Made by a program: the position numbers and the translations under genes
Source: Sodalis ligni
Lineage (GTDB): Bacteria; Pseudomonadota; Gammaproteobacteria; Enterobacterales; Enterobacteriaceae
DNA: 64,000 nt
Assembly (NCBI RefSeq): GCF_016865525.2
Contig: NZ_CP075169.1
Coordinates: 3,534,337 to 3,598,336, forward strand
Reading direction: 5' to 3'
In this document: piece by piece, positions 50,404 through 59,050 of the stretch
How the letters are laid out: the number at the start of each line of letters is the position of its first letter
How positions within the stretch are numbered: position 1 is the stretch's first letter
Notes under the pieces: generated by a model
Told to the model about the DNA's origin: nothing
The model's database searches: none
Seen by the model: only the letters and a program-made list of their open reading frames with translations

Positions 50404-51231
50404 ATGCCCAGCTTACAAGATCCCTTATTAGTCGTGACCGATTTGGATGGTTCGTTGCTTGACCATCATACCTATAGCTGGCAAGCCGCCGAGGGCTGGC
50501 TGGAAAAACTCAAGGCCCACCACATCCCGGTGGTTATCTGCTCAAGCAAGACCTCGGCGGAAATAAAAACGCTGCAAACAGGCATGGGCCTGGAAGGCGC
50601 GCCTTTTATCGCTGAAAACGGCGCTCTGCTGCATGCCGGCGCCTTAGGACAAGGGCAACAGCCCGACGAACCGGTAACCACCATATTGGGGCAAGATTAT
50701 GCCGCCATCAGGGAGGCGCTGGAAACGCTGCGCCGATCCCATGGATTTAAATTTTTTGGCTTCGGCGACGTTAATGAACAATTGATTGGAGAATGGACCG
50801 GTCTGGCTCCCCACGATGCGCTCCTGGCTCAGCAGCGCCAGGCCTCGGAAGCATTGATCTGGCGCGATAGTGACGAAAGGATGACCGAATTCGTCCAGGA
50901 GCTTGAAGCCCGGTCCCTGGCGCTGATTCAAGGCGGACGCTTTTACCATGTGTTGTCAAAAGGCAGCAACAAAGGCGCCGCGGTACGCTGGCTATTGAGT
51001 CTGTTTCGCCGGAATGACGGACGCCCATGGCAATCATTGGGTTTGGGAGACGGCCCTAATGACGTCTTGATGCTGCAGGCGGTGGACTATGCGGTTATTA
51101 TCCGCGGTTACAGCAAAACCCCGCTGGATCTTGGCCCATCACAAAAAAATGTCTACAGAACCGCTGCCTATGGCCCCGAAGGCTGGAGCGAAGGATTGGA
51201 ACATTTTATCACTTCAGACGGATTGGGGTGA
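50404..51231 (+). CDS. yedP: Glycosyl-3-phosphoglycerate phosphatase (YedP/MpgP family)
   Basis: A 275-residue HAD phosphatase: LLVVTDLDGSLLDHHTY, VVICSSKTSAEIKTLQ, AENGAL, LIWRDSDERM and the late GLGDGPNDVLML. It resembles E. coli YedP and mannosyl-3-phosphoglycerate phosphatases. Next to the synthase at 51277 it most likely removes the phosphate of glucosyl-3-phosphoglycerate. The start is at ATG 50404 (AAGGCGG upstream, homology); an in-frame ATG at 50347 would add 19 residues without a good ribosome binding site. Confidence 0.88.
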   Translation: MPSLQDPLLVVTDLDGSLLDHHTYSWQAAEGWLEKLKAHHIPVVICSSKTSAEIKTLQTGMGLEGAPFIAENGALLHAGALGQGQQPDEPVTTILGQDYAAIREALETLRRSHGFKFFGFGDVNEQLIGEWTGLAPHDALLAQQRQASEALIWRDSDERMTEFVQELEARSLALIQGGRFYHVLSKGSNKGAAVRWLLSLFRRNDGRPWQSLGLGDGPNDVLMLQAVDYAVIIRGYSKTPLDLGPSQKNVYRTAAYGPEGWSEGLEHFITSDGLG

Positions 51232-51276
51232 TTGACAATAATTCAAAAGAAATTTTTATGATTGGGGAGAATATTT

Positions 51277-52497
51277 ATGAGTGATTTTCATCAAAATGGG
51301 ATCATTGCAAATTTTCATAATCTATCGGATCGCAACGTCACCGAGTTGGAAACCGAACTGATTGGATTTTCCAAAAAACGCAAAATGGGATTGATACTCC
51401 CCTCGCTGTTTTCAGAGCTGGAAGGTCCGGCCTTGGCCAACATTATCGATGAGATCGCAAAAGTACCCTATCTGGAAGAAATAGTTATCGGGCTTGATCG
51501 CGCCGACCGCGATCAGTTCCTCTATGCCCGTGATTTTTTTTCCCGGTTGCCTCAGCATCATCGTATCCTGTGGAATGACGGCCCGCGTTTAAAAGCCATT
51601 GACGCCGAGCTTGAAAAAGAGGGCCTTTCTCCCACCGAACCGGGAAAAGGCAGGAACGTCTGGTTTTGCACCGGCTACACTCTGGCCTCGGATCGTACCC
51701 TGGCGGTGGCATTGCACGATTGCGATATAGTCACCTACGAACGAGGCATGCTGGCCCGTTTGCTTTATCCGGTCGTGCATCCCAAATTCAGCTATGAATT
51801 CTGCAAAGGATTCTATGCCCGGGTGGCCAACGGCAAAATGAACGGCAGGGTGGTAAGGCTACTGGTGGGTCCGTTATTGCGTTCCCTGGAGAATGTCTAC
51901 GGCCAGTCGCCCTATCTCGATTATCTCAATAGTTTTCGTTATCCCTTGTCAGGTGAGTTTGCCATGCGTACCCGGGTTATGCATGACATGAAAATTCCCG
52001 GCGACTGGGGATTGGAAATCGGCCTGCTGTCGGAGATCTATCGCAACTATTCACCGAACCATATTTGCCAGGTTGAAATCGCCGATAACTACGACCATAA
52101 ACACCAGCCCCTGGCGGAAGAGGATGGCTCGGGCGGGTTGAAACGCATGAGCAACGATATTATCCAGTCGCTGTACCGTAAGCTGGCCACCATGGGAGTC
52201 AATCTCACCAGCGATTCATTCCGGGTGCTAAAAGCCACCTATTACCGCAATGCTCTCGATATTCTGGAATTCTATCACCATGATGCCATTATGAACGGGC
52301 TCAAGTTTGATCAGCACAGCGAGGAAGCGGCGGTGGAATTATTCATGCAATGTATTCTGGATGCGGGACAGGCGTTTATCGAACGGCCCAACGATAAGCC
52401 CTTTATTCCCAGTTGGAGCCGGGTGCAATCCGCCTTTCCCGATATTATGCAACGCATCTACGACGCAGTGGAAGAAGACAACAAAGGGGATGTCTGA
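51277..52497 (+). CDS. gpgS: Glucosyl-3-phosphoglycerate synthase
   Basis: A 406-residue GT-A glycosyltransferase. LGLILPSLFSELEGPALANI-type opening text (here MGLILPSLFSELEG), the sugar-nucleotide part ALHDCDIVTYERGMLARLL with a DxD-like DCD, and GDWGLEIGLLSEIYRNY agree with the bacterial GpgS group. The enzyme would join a sugar nucleotide and 3-phosphoglycerate; the adjoining phosphatase would give glucosylglycerate, an osmolyte reported from Dickeya-type bacteria. GGGGAGA stands eight bases before ATG 51277. E. coli lacks this gene beside yedP. Sugar specificity is inferred. Confidence 0.72.
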   Translation: MSDFHQNGIIANFHNLSDRNVTELETELIGFSKKRKMGLILPSLFSELEGPALANIIDEIAKVPYLEEIVIGLDRADRDQFLYARDFFSRLPQHHRILWNDGPRLKAIDAELEKEGLSPTEPGKGRNVWFCTGYTLASDRTLAVALHDCDIVTYERGMLARLLYPVVHPKFSYEFCKGFYARVANGKMNGRVVRLLVGPLLRSLENVYGQSPYLDYLNSFRYPLSGEFAMRTRVMHDMKIPGDWGLEIGLLSEIYRNYSPNHICQVEIADNYDHKHQPLAEEDGSGGLKRMSNDIIQSLYRKLATMGVNLTSDSFRVLKATYYRNALDILEFYHHDAIMNGLKFDQHSEEAAVELFMQCILDAGQAFIERPNDKPFIPSWSRVQSAFPDIMQRIYDAVEEDNKGDV

Positions 52498-52698
52498 CCC
52501 CGGAAGGCACAGGCGCGACATTATAGGGCTGGCGGCTGCGCCGCTGTCGTAAATCACTCCCCTGCCGGGCGGGGGATATTCCCCACGGTGAGTTCGTGAT
52601 GCCATTGAAAAAGACGATGTTTTAACTTGCTCCTGACGGGATGACCTTTAGAATGAACGTCTCTCTCTTCAGTAGCCGCTATAGCGGAAAGTGCCGAT

Positions 52699-53075
52699 AT
52701 GCGCGAACTTAAACCCAATGAACCTCTGGCGGCGGCCCTCGCCGGCTGGATAGAGGATCATCTGGACCGCGATATAGCCCTGCCGGAATTGGCGGAACGG
52801 TCCGGCTATTCGGTCTGGCATATGCAAAGCGTGTTCCGTGCCACCACCGGTATCGCCGTTGGCCGCTATATACGGGAACGTAAACTGACCGAGGCCGTGC
52901 TGCGTTTGCGCAATACCGATCACCGTATAATTGACATAGCGCTGGATTATGGATTTAATTCACAATCTCAATTTACTACCTTGTTCAAAAATATTTTGGC
53001 GTGACGCCTCAAATGTGCCGTAATGATCCTTCATTACCCCTTAACTTAACTCCCCGCTTCGTTTCAATGATCTAA
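52699..53075 (+). pseudogene. AraC/SoxS-type regulator, frameshifted near the end
   Basis: A short one-domain AraC regulator (MarA/SoxS/Rob size): WIEDHLDRDIALPELAERSG (first helix-turn-helix), VWHMQSVFRATTGIAVGRYI, RLRNTDHRIIDIALDYGFNS and the start of QSQFTTLFK. As given it stops at 53004. Adding one A to the five A at 52987-52991 restores FKKYFGVTPQMCR, the usual second helix end, and a 125-residue protein ending at 53075. Targets unknown; MarA-like proteins act in stress and efflux control. Confidence 0.8.
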
Positions 53076-53269
53076 AAGTAAATAACTTATGTTATTTACT
53101 TTAGTTATATAGTTTTTGACTGATCCTCTTTAGCTTTTACGGCAATCATATTATAAATCAATATAATCAATCAGCTAACCACCATTGTTCAGTTTTGTGT
53201 TTTGATCAAGCAAGAAATTATTAAAATTAATGATATAAAACAGCACAAACCTCACGAGGTCCTATAGTA

Positions 53270-53361
53270 ATTCTGAAAATTTGGCGTAGTATACCCTGAT
53301 ATCTCCAATTTCCTGGTGTAACTTAAGCAATTATTCGCCCGCGTTTTTAGCGGGCCTTTTG
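53270..53361 (+). ncRNA. dsrA: DsrA-like small RNA
   Basis: A 15-base block ATTTCCTGGTGTAAC (53308-53322) equals the first-stem region of E. coli DsrA as I recall it. Soon after come TTAAGCAA, another DsrA motif, and a strong terminator (GCCCGC-GTTTTTA-GCGGGC then CTTTT, 53337-53359). TATACC (53290) can pair with GGTGTA to make stem 1. TATAGT at 53263 is a possible -10. dsrA lies near dsrB, yodD and yedP in E. coli, which supports the call. The middle is shorter than the 87-nt E. coli RNA. DsrA activates rpoS translation and lowers hns. Confidence 0.6.
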
Positions 53362-53439
53362 TGTTGCCTAGATATGATCGGCTACCCAAGGTCAAGAGCG
53401 CTTTTATCTGGTGATATTAATGTCTCCGGTGGGCAAACG

Positions 53440-53569
53440 TTAAATCTTGCAGCCTTCACAATCCTCTTCTTCTGCCGGCGGTTCCGGTATTGCCTGCGCT
53501 TTTTCTGGCGTTTTCTTCCGCTACGGCCAATTCGGCATCAATATCAAATTCAAATACGTCGTCATTCAT
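53440..53569 (-). pseudogene. Small CxxC protein gene with run-length frameshift
   Basis: AAGGAG ten bases before ATG 53569 gives MNDDVFEFDIDAELAVAEEN, then the frame is lost at a run of five A (53500-53504 on the + strand as T) and stops at 53456. With two bases restored the frame reads a Pro/Glu-rich segment and ends EEEDCEGCKI (43 residues). The metal-binding-like CxxC end and strong ribosome binding site argue for a real gene. Family not recognised. Confidence 0.5.
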
Positions 53570-53726
53570 GGCTTCAAGTCTCCTTTTCAACTGTCGGTAC
53601 AGTATAACGACTTTATGGGTAAAGAGACACAATCATGGCCTTTGGCGGAGCAAGAAAGGCGCCGCGATCGAGGGTCTTGAGTTGAGTGAAAGCGCCGCGT
53701 TCAGTACGACGGCGGCCCGTCGGGCC

Positions 53727-53750
53727 AAAAAAACCCCGCATGGCGGGGTT
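53727..53750 (-). terminator. Terminator of the small lysine-rich gene
   Basis: Eight-pair stem AACCCCGC/GCGGGGTT (53732-53739 with 53743-53750, loop ATG) followed by a T-run on the minus strand. It lies about 20 bases after the stop of the 32-residue gene. Confidence 0.8.
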
Positions 53751-53770
53751 TGGGCAGCAAAAAAATCAGA

Positions 53771-53869
53771 CTATATTTCAAGCCCCTTTTTGCTCTTTTT
53801 ATCTGCCCGTTTTTCCTTCAGTGTTTTCTCCGGCTTCTTCTTGGCTGACTTATCCTTACCTCTACTCAT
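53771..53869 (-). CDS. Very small lysine-rich protein
   Basis: A 32-residue protein (MSRGKDKSAKKKPEKTLKEK followed by more Lys/Arg and ending GLEI), with about 40 percent lysine. GAGGCG precedes the ATG and a strong terminator follows, so the unit looks like a complete small gene. The composition suggests nucleic-acid or ribosome association. No known family is recognised. Confidence 0.55.
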   Translation of the reverse strand: MSRGKDKSAKKKPEKTLKEKRADKKSKKGLEI

Positions 53870-53985
53870 AAACGCCTCGCTTATTTGTCAGATTAGGTGG
53901 TTAGTCCAAAAGGCTCCCCGATAACACCTGGGTACTCTAGAGTTACCAAACCTGGGGACGAATTGCAAGCCGGCTGTACGTCTCG

Positions 53986-54366
53986 TCAGTCCGCCGCCTT
54001 TGGATGTGCCGCCAGCCAGTCCCGCATGGTCTTGATCTCCCCTTTCTGCGCTTTAATCACATTCTCCGCCAACTGCCGCATATGAGGATCTTTACCGTAT
54101 TGCAATTCGGTTTGCGCCATTTCAATAGCGCCCTGATGATGAGGAATCATGCCCTGGGCGAAGGCAACGTCCGGATCGCTTGCTTTCACCCCCTCAGCCA
54201 TCTTAGCGTGCATGTCTTTCATTGAATTCATATAAGACTGGCTGGCGGGACTTAATCCCTGCGCGTTATCCATCTTCATGCCGGCCATGTTATCGTCGGC
54301 CACGGCGACCTGCGCCACCAGGGGGAACAAGATAGCCATTAACGATCCGACCATGCTTTTTCTCAT
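53986..54366 (-). CDS. Periplasmic DUF305 (CopM-like) protein
   Basis: A 126-residue protein with a signal peptide (MVGSLMAILFPLVAQVAVA). The DUF305 domain carries the histidine/methionine motif GMIPHHQGAIEMAQ and a second helix AENVIKAQKGEIKTMRDWL. Related proteins bind copper or silver in the periplasm. The Met/His-rich N-terminal part (NMAGMKMDN) fits metal binding. It lies downstream of apbE on the same strand, separated by 150 bases. Confidence 0.82.
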   Translation of the reverse strand: MRKSMVGSLMAILFPLVAQVAVADDNMAGMKMDNAQGLSPASQSYMNSMKDMHAKMAEGVKASDPDVAFAQGMIPHHQGAIEMAQTELQYGKDPHMRQLAENVIKAQKGEIKTMRDWLAAHPKAAD

Positions 54367-54517
54367 GATTTTCTCCTGTTTATTGTCTAATACCGCATGC
54401 TCCGAACACCAAGGCGTCCGCTATGGCGGCATCCCGCATCACAACATCCGCTTGATTTCGCCTTAAGAACCATAGCCTAACGCAACGCCGGCCGGGTAAC
54501 GTCGATCCGGCGACAAT

Positions 54518-55579
54518 TCAACGCTTCTCCGGCTGCGTATCCGTTGCCTGAATAATAAATGGCCTGAATTGCGGCGACATCCAGGTCTCAAATCCCGTCT
54601 CGGTTTTAGTGATGAGATACACCGCCAATCCCTGCTGTTCCGCCAGTGCCTTTGCCTTTTCAGTGCCAAGCACCATCAGGCCTGTATCCCAGCCATCGGC
54701 CTCCATCGCGGTGGTGGCGATAACGGTCGCGGACACCAATTTATGATCAATGGGCCTCCCGGTGGCGGGATCGATAATATGGGACAACCGTTTACCCTGT
54801 AATTCATAGTAATTACGATAACTGCCTGAGGTGCTGATGCCGTGCCCCTGTAAATCCACAACGGCCTGTGCATCCACCTCGCGATCGGTGGGCTTTTGAA
54901 TGGCCACCCGCCAGGGTTTATCCTGTGGCGACAGCCCCCGGGAAATTACCGCCCCGCCCACCGAGACCAGATAGCGGGTGATGCCCCGGCGTTCCATCAC
55001 AGCCGCGAGATGATCGGTGGCATATCCCTCACCCAGCGTTGAAAGGTCAACGTACAGGTCCGGCAAATCTTTTTGCAGCCATTGTCCGCTTACCTCTTCG
55101 GTCAGACGGAGATGATGCAGCCCCACCCGCGCCCGCGCGCTGTCGATCTGGGCCTGGGTCGGCATCAACACCGGCTGTTTATCCGGCCCGAACCCCCAAA
55201 GATTAACCAAGGGACCCACGGTGATATCCATTGCCCCGCCGGTTTTGGCGCCAATGCGCAGCGCGGTGGCTATCAGGTCGGCCATAGCGGCGGAAATCGG
55301 CTGCGGCGCGGTACCATTATAGTGATTAAATCGCGACAACACCGAATCCTGTCGGTAAGTAGACAATTCATGATTGTCCTGTTCCAACACCTGGCTTATC
55401 TGCTCCTTCAATCCCACCAGCGCGTCCGCCGGCGGCGAAGCCAACGTAACCCGATAAAACGTACCCATGGTTTTCCCTTCCGCCATCCAGGCCTGATTGT
55501 CCGCCGAGGGCGGCGAGGGTTTATCGCAGCCGGCCAATAACATCACCGCGCCGGTTATAATCACCGCATACTTGTTCAT
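54518..55579 (-). CDS. apbE: FAD:protein FMN transferase ApbE
   Basis: A 353-residue lipoprotein (signal ending LLAGC, cysteine about residue 18). ApbE features are GKTMGTFYRVTLA, the flavin-site DLSTLGEGYATDHLA, VSVGGAVISRG, and the metal-binding GISTSGSYRNYYELQGKRLSHIIDPATGRP (here in pieces) followed by MEADGWDTGLMVLG. It attaches FMN to threonines of target proteins such as RnfG/NqrC. Length equals E. coli ApbE (351). Confidence 0.95.
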   Translation of the reverse strand: MNKYAVIITGAVMLLAGCDKPSPPSADNQAWMAEGKTMGTFYRVTLASPPADALVGLKEQISQVLEQDNHELSTYRQDSVLSRFNHYNGTAPQPISAAMADLIATALRIGAKTGGAMDITVGPLVNLWGFGPDKQPVLMPTQAQIDSARARVGLHHLRLTEEVSGQWLQKDLPDLYVDLSTLGEGYATDHLAAVMERRGITRYLVSVGGAVISRGLSPQDKPWRVAIQKPTDREVDAQAVVDLQGHGISTSGSYRNYYELQGKRLSHIIDPATGRPIDHKLVSATVIATTAMEADGWDTGLMVLGTEKAKALAEQQGLAVYLITKTETGFETWMSPQFRPFIIQATDTQPEKR

Positions 55580-55851
55580 TGTTCTTCCCTATTGTAAAAA
55601 TCCACATCAGGCCATGCAGCCAGCACCCTATTATTACCTATTATGGGCTTTGCAAAAATCAGACCGATCCGCCTAAAGGCACAGCGGAGTCGCAGCGAGC
55701 GGAACGAAGAAGGGATGCGCGGAGCAAAAGCGGCAGGCTGACGGGGAAATAACGGGGTCACCGGACTTGCCAGGCACGGTGAAGGCAAAGGAGTATGCTT
55801 GAGATAAGGACCATCACTAACCCAAGCGTATGCCGCCCCGGGATGATGAGG

Positions 55852-56154
55852 TTACGACAGGTCGGAGTGAGACCCGCCCTGGGCATAATTAAACATTCGC
55901 TGCACGATTTCATCTGCGCCTTTGATAATTTCCGACAGATTCTTGTCGCTGCGGTTGACCGCCTGTGAATAGGCAATTTCATGCGCCTCATCCACCATGC
56001 TGATAATACGGCCGCGTGTTTCAGCATCCAGATTACCCAAAATAGTGGTGATCACTACCTGGTAGGCATGGGACGTTACGGTTAACTGCCGTTCGCGGGC
56101 CTCCAATACTTTAATGCGTTCGAGCAGTGCTAGATAGTGCGGATCATTATCCAT
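55852..56154 (-). CDS. Hypothetical coiled-coil protein
   Basis: A 100-residue helical protein from ATG 56154 (GGGGGA nine bases upstream). A longer frame from 56310 is less likely. The N-terminal heptads LALLERIKVLEARERQL suggest a coiled coil, followed by VVITTILGNLDAETRGRIISMV. The layout recalls small RpoS anti-adaptors of the IraP type, but similarity is too low to claim. Alone on its strand. Confidence 0.5.
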   Translation of the reverse strand: MDNDPHYLALLERIKVLEARERQLTVTSHAYQVVITTILGNLDAETRGRIISMVDEAHEIAYSQAVNRSDKNLSEIIKGADEIVQRMFNYAQGGSHSDLS

Positions 56155-56336
56155 CTCGGCTTCCCCCTGGTAGAGCCGGCGCCGGCACGAGGCAATGTAT
56201 GCATATGCATCACGCCGGCTAAAAAACTGAGTATACAACAAATGCCCGATACAGAGATCGCGGGGGAGCGAAGCGCGGGTGAGGACTGAATAACTGTCGT
56301 GACAGGTCACGACAGTTTATCGGGTGGAACCATCAA

Positions 56337-56508
56337 TTAAGAGTGGTTGCCGCTATTGCTGCTTTTACCGCCTTTTTACCGGCTTCTGACGCCTTTTCCG
56401 GGTTGTTTTAAAACCCCGCTGCCGCTGTGCTGACCGCCTTTTTACCCGCTTCAGATGCTTTTGTTTATCGTCCGCAAAATTACCAGAACCTTTACGTTGA
56501 TCTGCCAT
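56337..56508 (-). pseudogene. Decayed KGG-repeat (YciG-type) paralogue
   Basis: ATG 56508 has a perfect GGAGG site and begins MADQRKGSGNFADDKQK. The frame is then lost, but adding single bases in A and G runs recovers ASEAGKKGGQHSG, FKNNPEKASEAGKKGG and an end near GNHS at 56337. At least four run-length lesions in 170 bases. The intact paralogue is yciG at 924. Confidence 0.7.
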
Positions 56509-56949
56509 GTAAACCTCCAAACGTGAATGTCGAAATCAATAAATTGATATTTCACTAGGTCTTTTGCCAAGACATTGAAGAAGCGTGATGTTATGCCTCT
56601 CAACGCTTTTATCCTAGAACATGATTCTTATTATTGCCAAAGTGATTCTCAACCTAATTCTCATTTAAAACGAAAAACCAGCCAATCATCTATTACCTTG
56701 CGTCATTTACCTTTATAGATTAATTTATAACGCATTGAAGAATATATATTTTAATACACTCAAGAATCTAATTTTTAACTGCAATATTCAATTAAATAAT
56801 TTAACCCTTTGATTATAATGATTTATTAACCACTATTGCAAGATAACGGAAATAATCGGCAAAACCCACAATCAGTCAATAACTTATTATTCTTTATTCA
56901 ATAGTGTATTAAGTATATTGATAATGAATGGCGTTAGCATGGCTTAAAA
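56509..56949. other. AT-rich intergenic region, no gene seen
   Basis: About 440 bases of very AT-rich sequence between two minus-strand small genes. I find no frame, repeat or RNA that can be supported. Confidence 0.4.
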
Positions 56950-56970
56950 ATGCCTGCGTTGAGCAGGCAT
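56945..56970 (-). terminator. Terminator downstream of the gene at 56987
   Basis: Perfect stem ATGCCTGC/GCAGGCAT (56950-56957 with 56963-56970), five-base loop, followed by five T on the minus strand. Confidence 0.82.
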
Positions 56971-56986
56971 TGTGGATAAGGTGGTT

Positions 56987-57405
56987 TTAAAGACCGGCTG
57001 GTCTGGGCACTTCGAGATATTGGCCGTTAATATCGCGACGATAATAATGTCCTTGATTGACATAATATCTTTCGCCATTCATATCCAATACCGTCATATT
57101 GCCGGGTCCGGAAACGTAAGCCTGCGGCGCGGGCACTACGGCCGGTGGATTGACTACCACATACTCATTGTTCTGGCGTTGATAATAAACCCCGTCCAAC
57201 ACATAATAGGTCAGACCCGCTGCTAATATGGTCGCCGCCACCCCAGGCAAAACCAAACCTTTCGCCATAGTGAGGCCGGCCACCCATCCAGCCATGAGGG
57301 CCGTAATGATACGGATAATGACCGCCGTGCCAGCCGGGCGCGGCAAAACCGGCTACCGGCATAACCAGGCTAAGGGAAAATAAAGAATCAGAACTTTTTC
57401 ATCAT
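56987..57405 (-). pseudogene. Secreted Tyr/Gly/His-rich protein (DUF6515-like), frameshifted
   Basis: An exported protein: SLFSLSLVMPVAGFA (signal), then PGWHGGHYPYHYGPHGW in one frame. The second half is in another frame: LPGVAATILAAGLTYYVLDG with VYYQR and NNEYVVVNPP, then ERYYVNQGHYYRRDINGQYL to the stop at 56987. A start at 57405 (MMKK) requires further correction. At least two run-length lesions. The VYY/EYVVV pattern recalls secreted DUF6515 proteins; function unknown. Its terminator follows directly. Confidence 0.6.
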
Positions 57406-57777
57406 AATTTACCTATTAAGACTCTCACCTATTAATACATGCCGATGCTTTCATAACAGACCTTCTCAGACCATTATGCAAGACCATTTACGCATCTTTT
57501 GTCGGGTTTAACGAAATCCTTACCTATACGTAAAAGTGTATTGCAAATCAATACCATCCCTGTGTTTCATCCTCATTGAAAGCGGTAAACACGCGGCATT
57601 CCTTTGCCCCGGCTTTATCTGAATTTTAGTCGATAGCGAAGCTTTGCGGATATAAAAGCCTGAACAAAACCATGACTTTTCATTAGCAATTGTGAATGAC
57701 GGAAGGTTGCCGTTGATATGCTAAGGTTTGGTAAAGTCTTGAAAGGTTGTGTAAACTTATAATATATATGAATATTA
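57406..57777. other. Intergenic region with candidate promoters for the RNA at 57784
   Basis: About 370 bases without a gene. It contains TATAAT at 57758-57763 without a good -35, and ends with TTGACA at 57778-57783. Nothing else is supportable. Confidence 0.3.
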
Positions 57778-57783
57778 TTGACA

Positions 57784-57906
57784 TAATAATTAATCATTAT
57801 GATTTGATGCATTGAAGGCCAGATGTTATTTTGCCATTACCCTCTCGCTCCAGAGCGGGGTAATGTGATGTTGGACACCCACTTTTGTTTTGTGTGGGTG
57901 TTTTTG
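57784..57906 (+). ncRNA. Candidate small RNA with two stem-loops
   Basis: There is no reading frame here, but two ordered structures. The first is a hairpin CATTACC...GGTAATG with an inner CTCT/AGAG pair (about 57834-57865). The second is an eight-pair terminator ACACCCAC/GTGGGTGT (57875-57882 with 57894-57901) followed by a T-run. TTGACA at 57778 and TATAAT at 57758 are partial promoter elements, so the 5' end is uncertain. No known sRNA is recognised. Confidence 0.45.
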
Positions 57907-57929
57907 CCTGAAGACCGGGGTGTGGGGTT

Positions 57930-58836
57930 TCACTTCACCAGATTGTCGAGACGTTCATCGTCAATACCCGCCGGTTCAAGGTGGGCTGAAACTTCCGCCG
58001 CCGGGAAAAGTTTTCTCACCGCCGCTTCAGCGGCATCGCCGATTCATGGCCCACGTCGACGGTAAGCTGGCCGTCCACTTCCACATGTAATTCAACAAAC
58101 ACCCGGTCGCCGCCGTTACGGGTTCGGATATCATGGACACCCTGCACCCCTCGCAGCTCAGGGCGGCATCCCGAATGCGCCGCCGGTCCTTCACGTCCAG
58201 CTCCTGATCCAAAAGCTGGATAAGCGCGGAGAGCACCATGCCGCGGGCATTCCATAGCATATAGCAGGAAATGCCAAGCGCCCCCGCCGCATCGGAGCGC
58301 GCCCAGCCGAACAAGCCGTCCAGAACCAGCGCCGCCAGCACGGCGATATTGACGGCGATATCGGTGACATAATGCGCGCGATCGGCGGCTATGGCGGTGG
58401 AACCGGTCCTCTTGACCACAAACGTCTGCATGGTCACCAGTACGCCGGCGCAGAAAGTACTGCCGACTATGACCCAGATACCCAGGCCTTGCTGCGAAAG
58501 CGGCTGAGGATGGATCAGGCGTCCCACGGATTCAATACCCAGCACCAGCCCGGCCCCGGCAAGCAGCAGCGCCTGGACAAAGGCCGCCACCGCCTCAGCT
58601 TTGCCGTGGCCGTAGCGGTGCCCCTTGTCCGCCGGGCGCTGCGCATAATAAACCCCCGCCAGGGTGACGATGGATGCCATCACGTCAACCAAACCGTCCG
58701 CCGCGGAAGTCAGCATGGAAATGGAACCGGTAAGCAGCCATGCCCAGATTTAAATGCCCACGAGCATCAGCGCAACGCTAAGAGATATTAATGAGGCCAG
58801 GCGCGTGAGCTTTTTGCTTGGGAGATTAAACAGCAT
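57930..58836 (-). pseudogene. Cation diffusion facilitator (FieF-like), degraded
   Basis: From ATG 58836 the first helix reads SLISLSVALMLVGI, then TAA, then in frame WAWLLTGSISMLTSAADGLVDV (the second-helix metal site). HRYGHGKAEAVAAFVQALLL and DRAHYVTDIAVNIAVL follow, the HxxxD metal motif typical of FieF/zinc efflux. The C-terminal domain is out of frame (HDIRTRNGGDRVFVELHVEV, then VRKLFPAAEVSAHLEPAGID) and ends at 57930. Total length equals FieF (about 300). One nonsense codon and at least two frameshifts make real decay more likely than for other broken genes here. Confidence 0.82.
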
Positions 58837-59050
58837 TGGCGAATCCCCAAGTATCAGTTTTAACATTCATATGTTTACCGATTAAATAGCACGCTGCGAA
58901 AGCGAATATATTGGATGAAATCCGCTGTTGCTAAAACAGCCAGCGAAGACATGTGAAGGATTTACATGGCCCAACTTCAACAAGGGTGCAATATATTATC
59001 AAAATCAATGTCTTTCAGTCTATGTAAATTTATCTGATGCCGGACGCACA

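Noticed and set aside
55852..56310. 152-codon start at 56310 for the coiled-coil gene
   Set aside because: The upstream 52 codons lack coding character, and the ATG at 56154 has a clear GGGGGA site.
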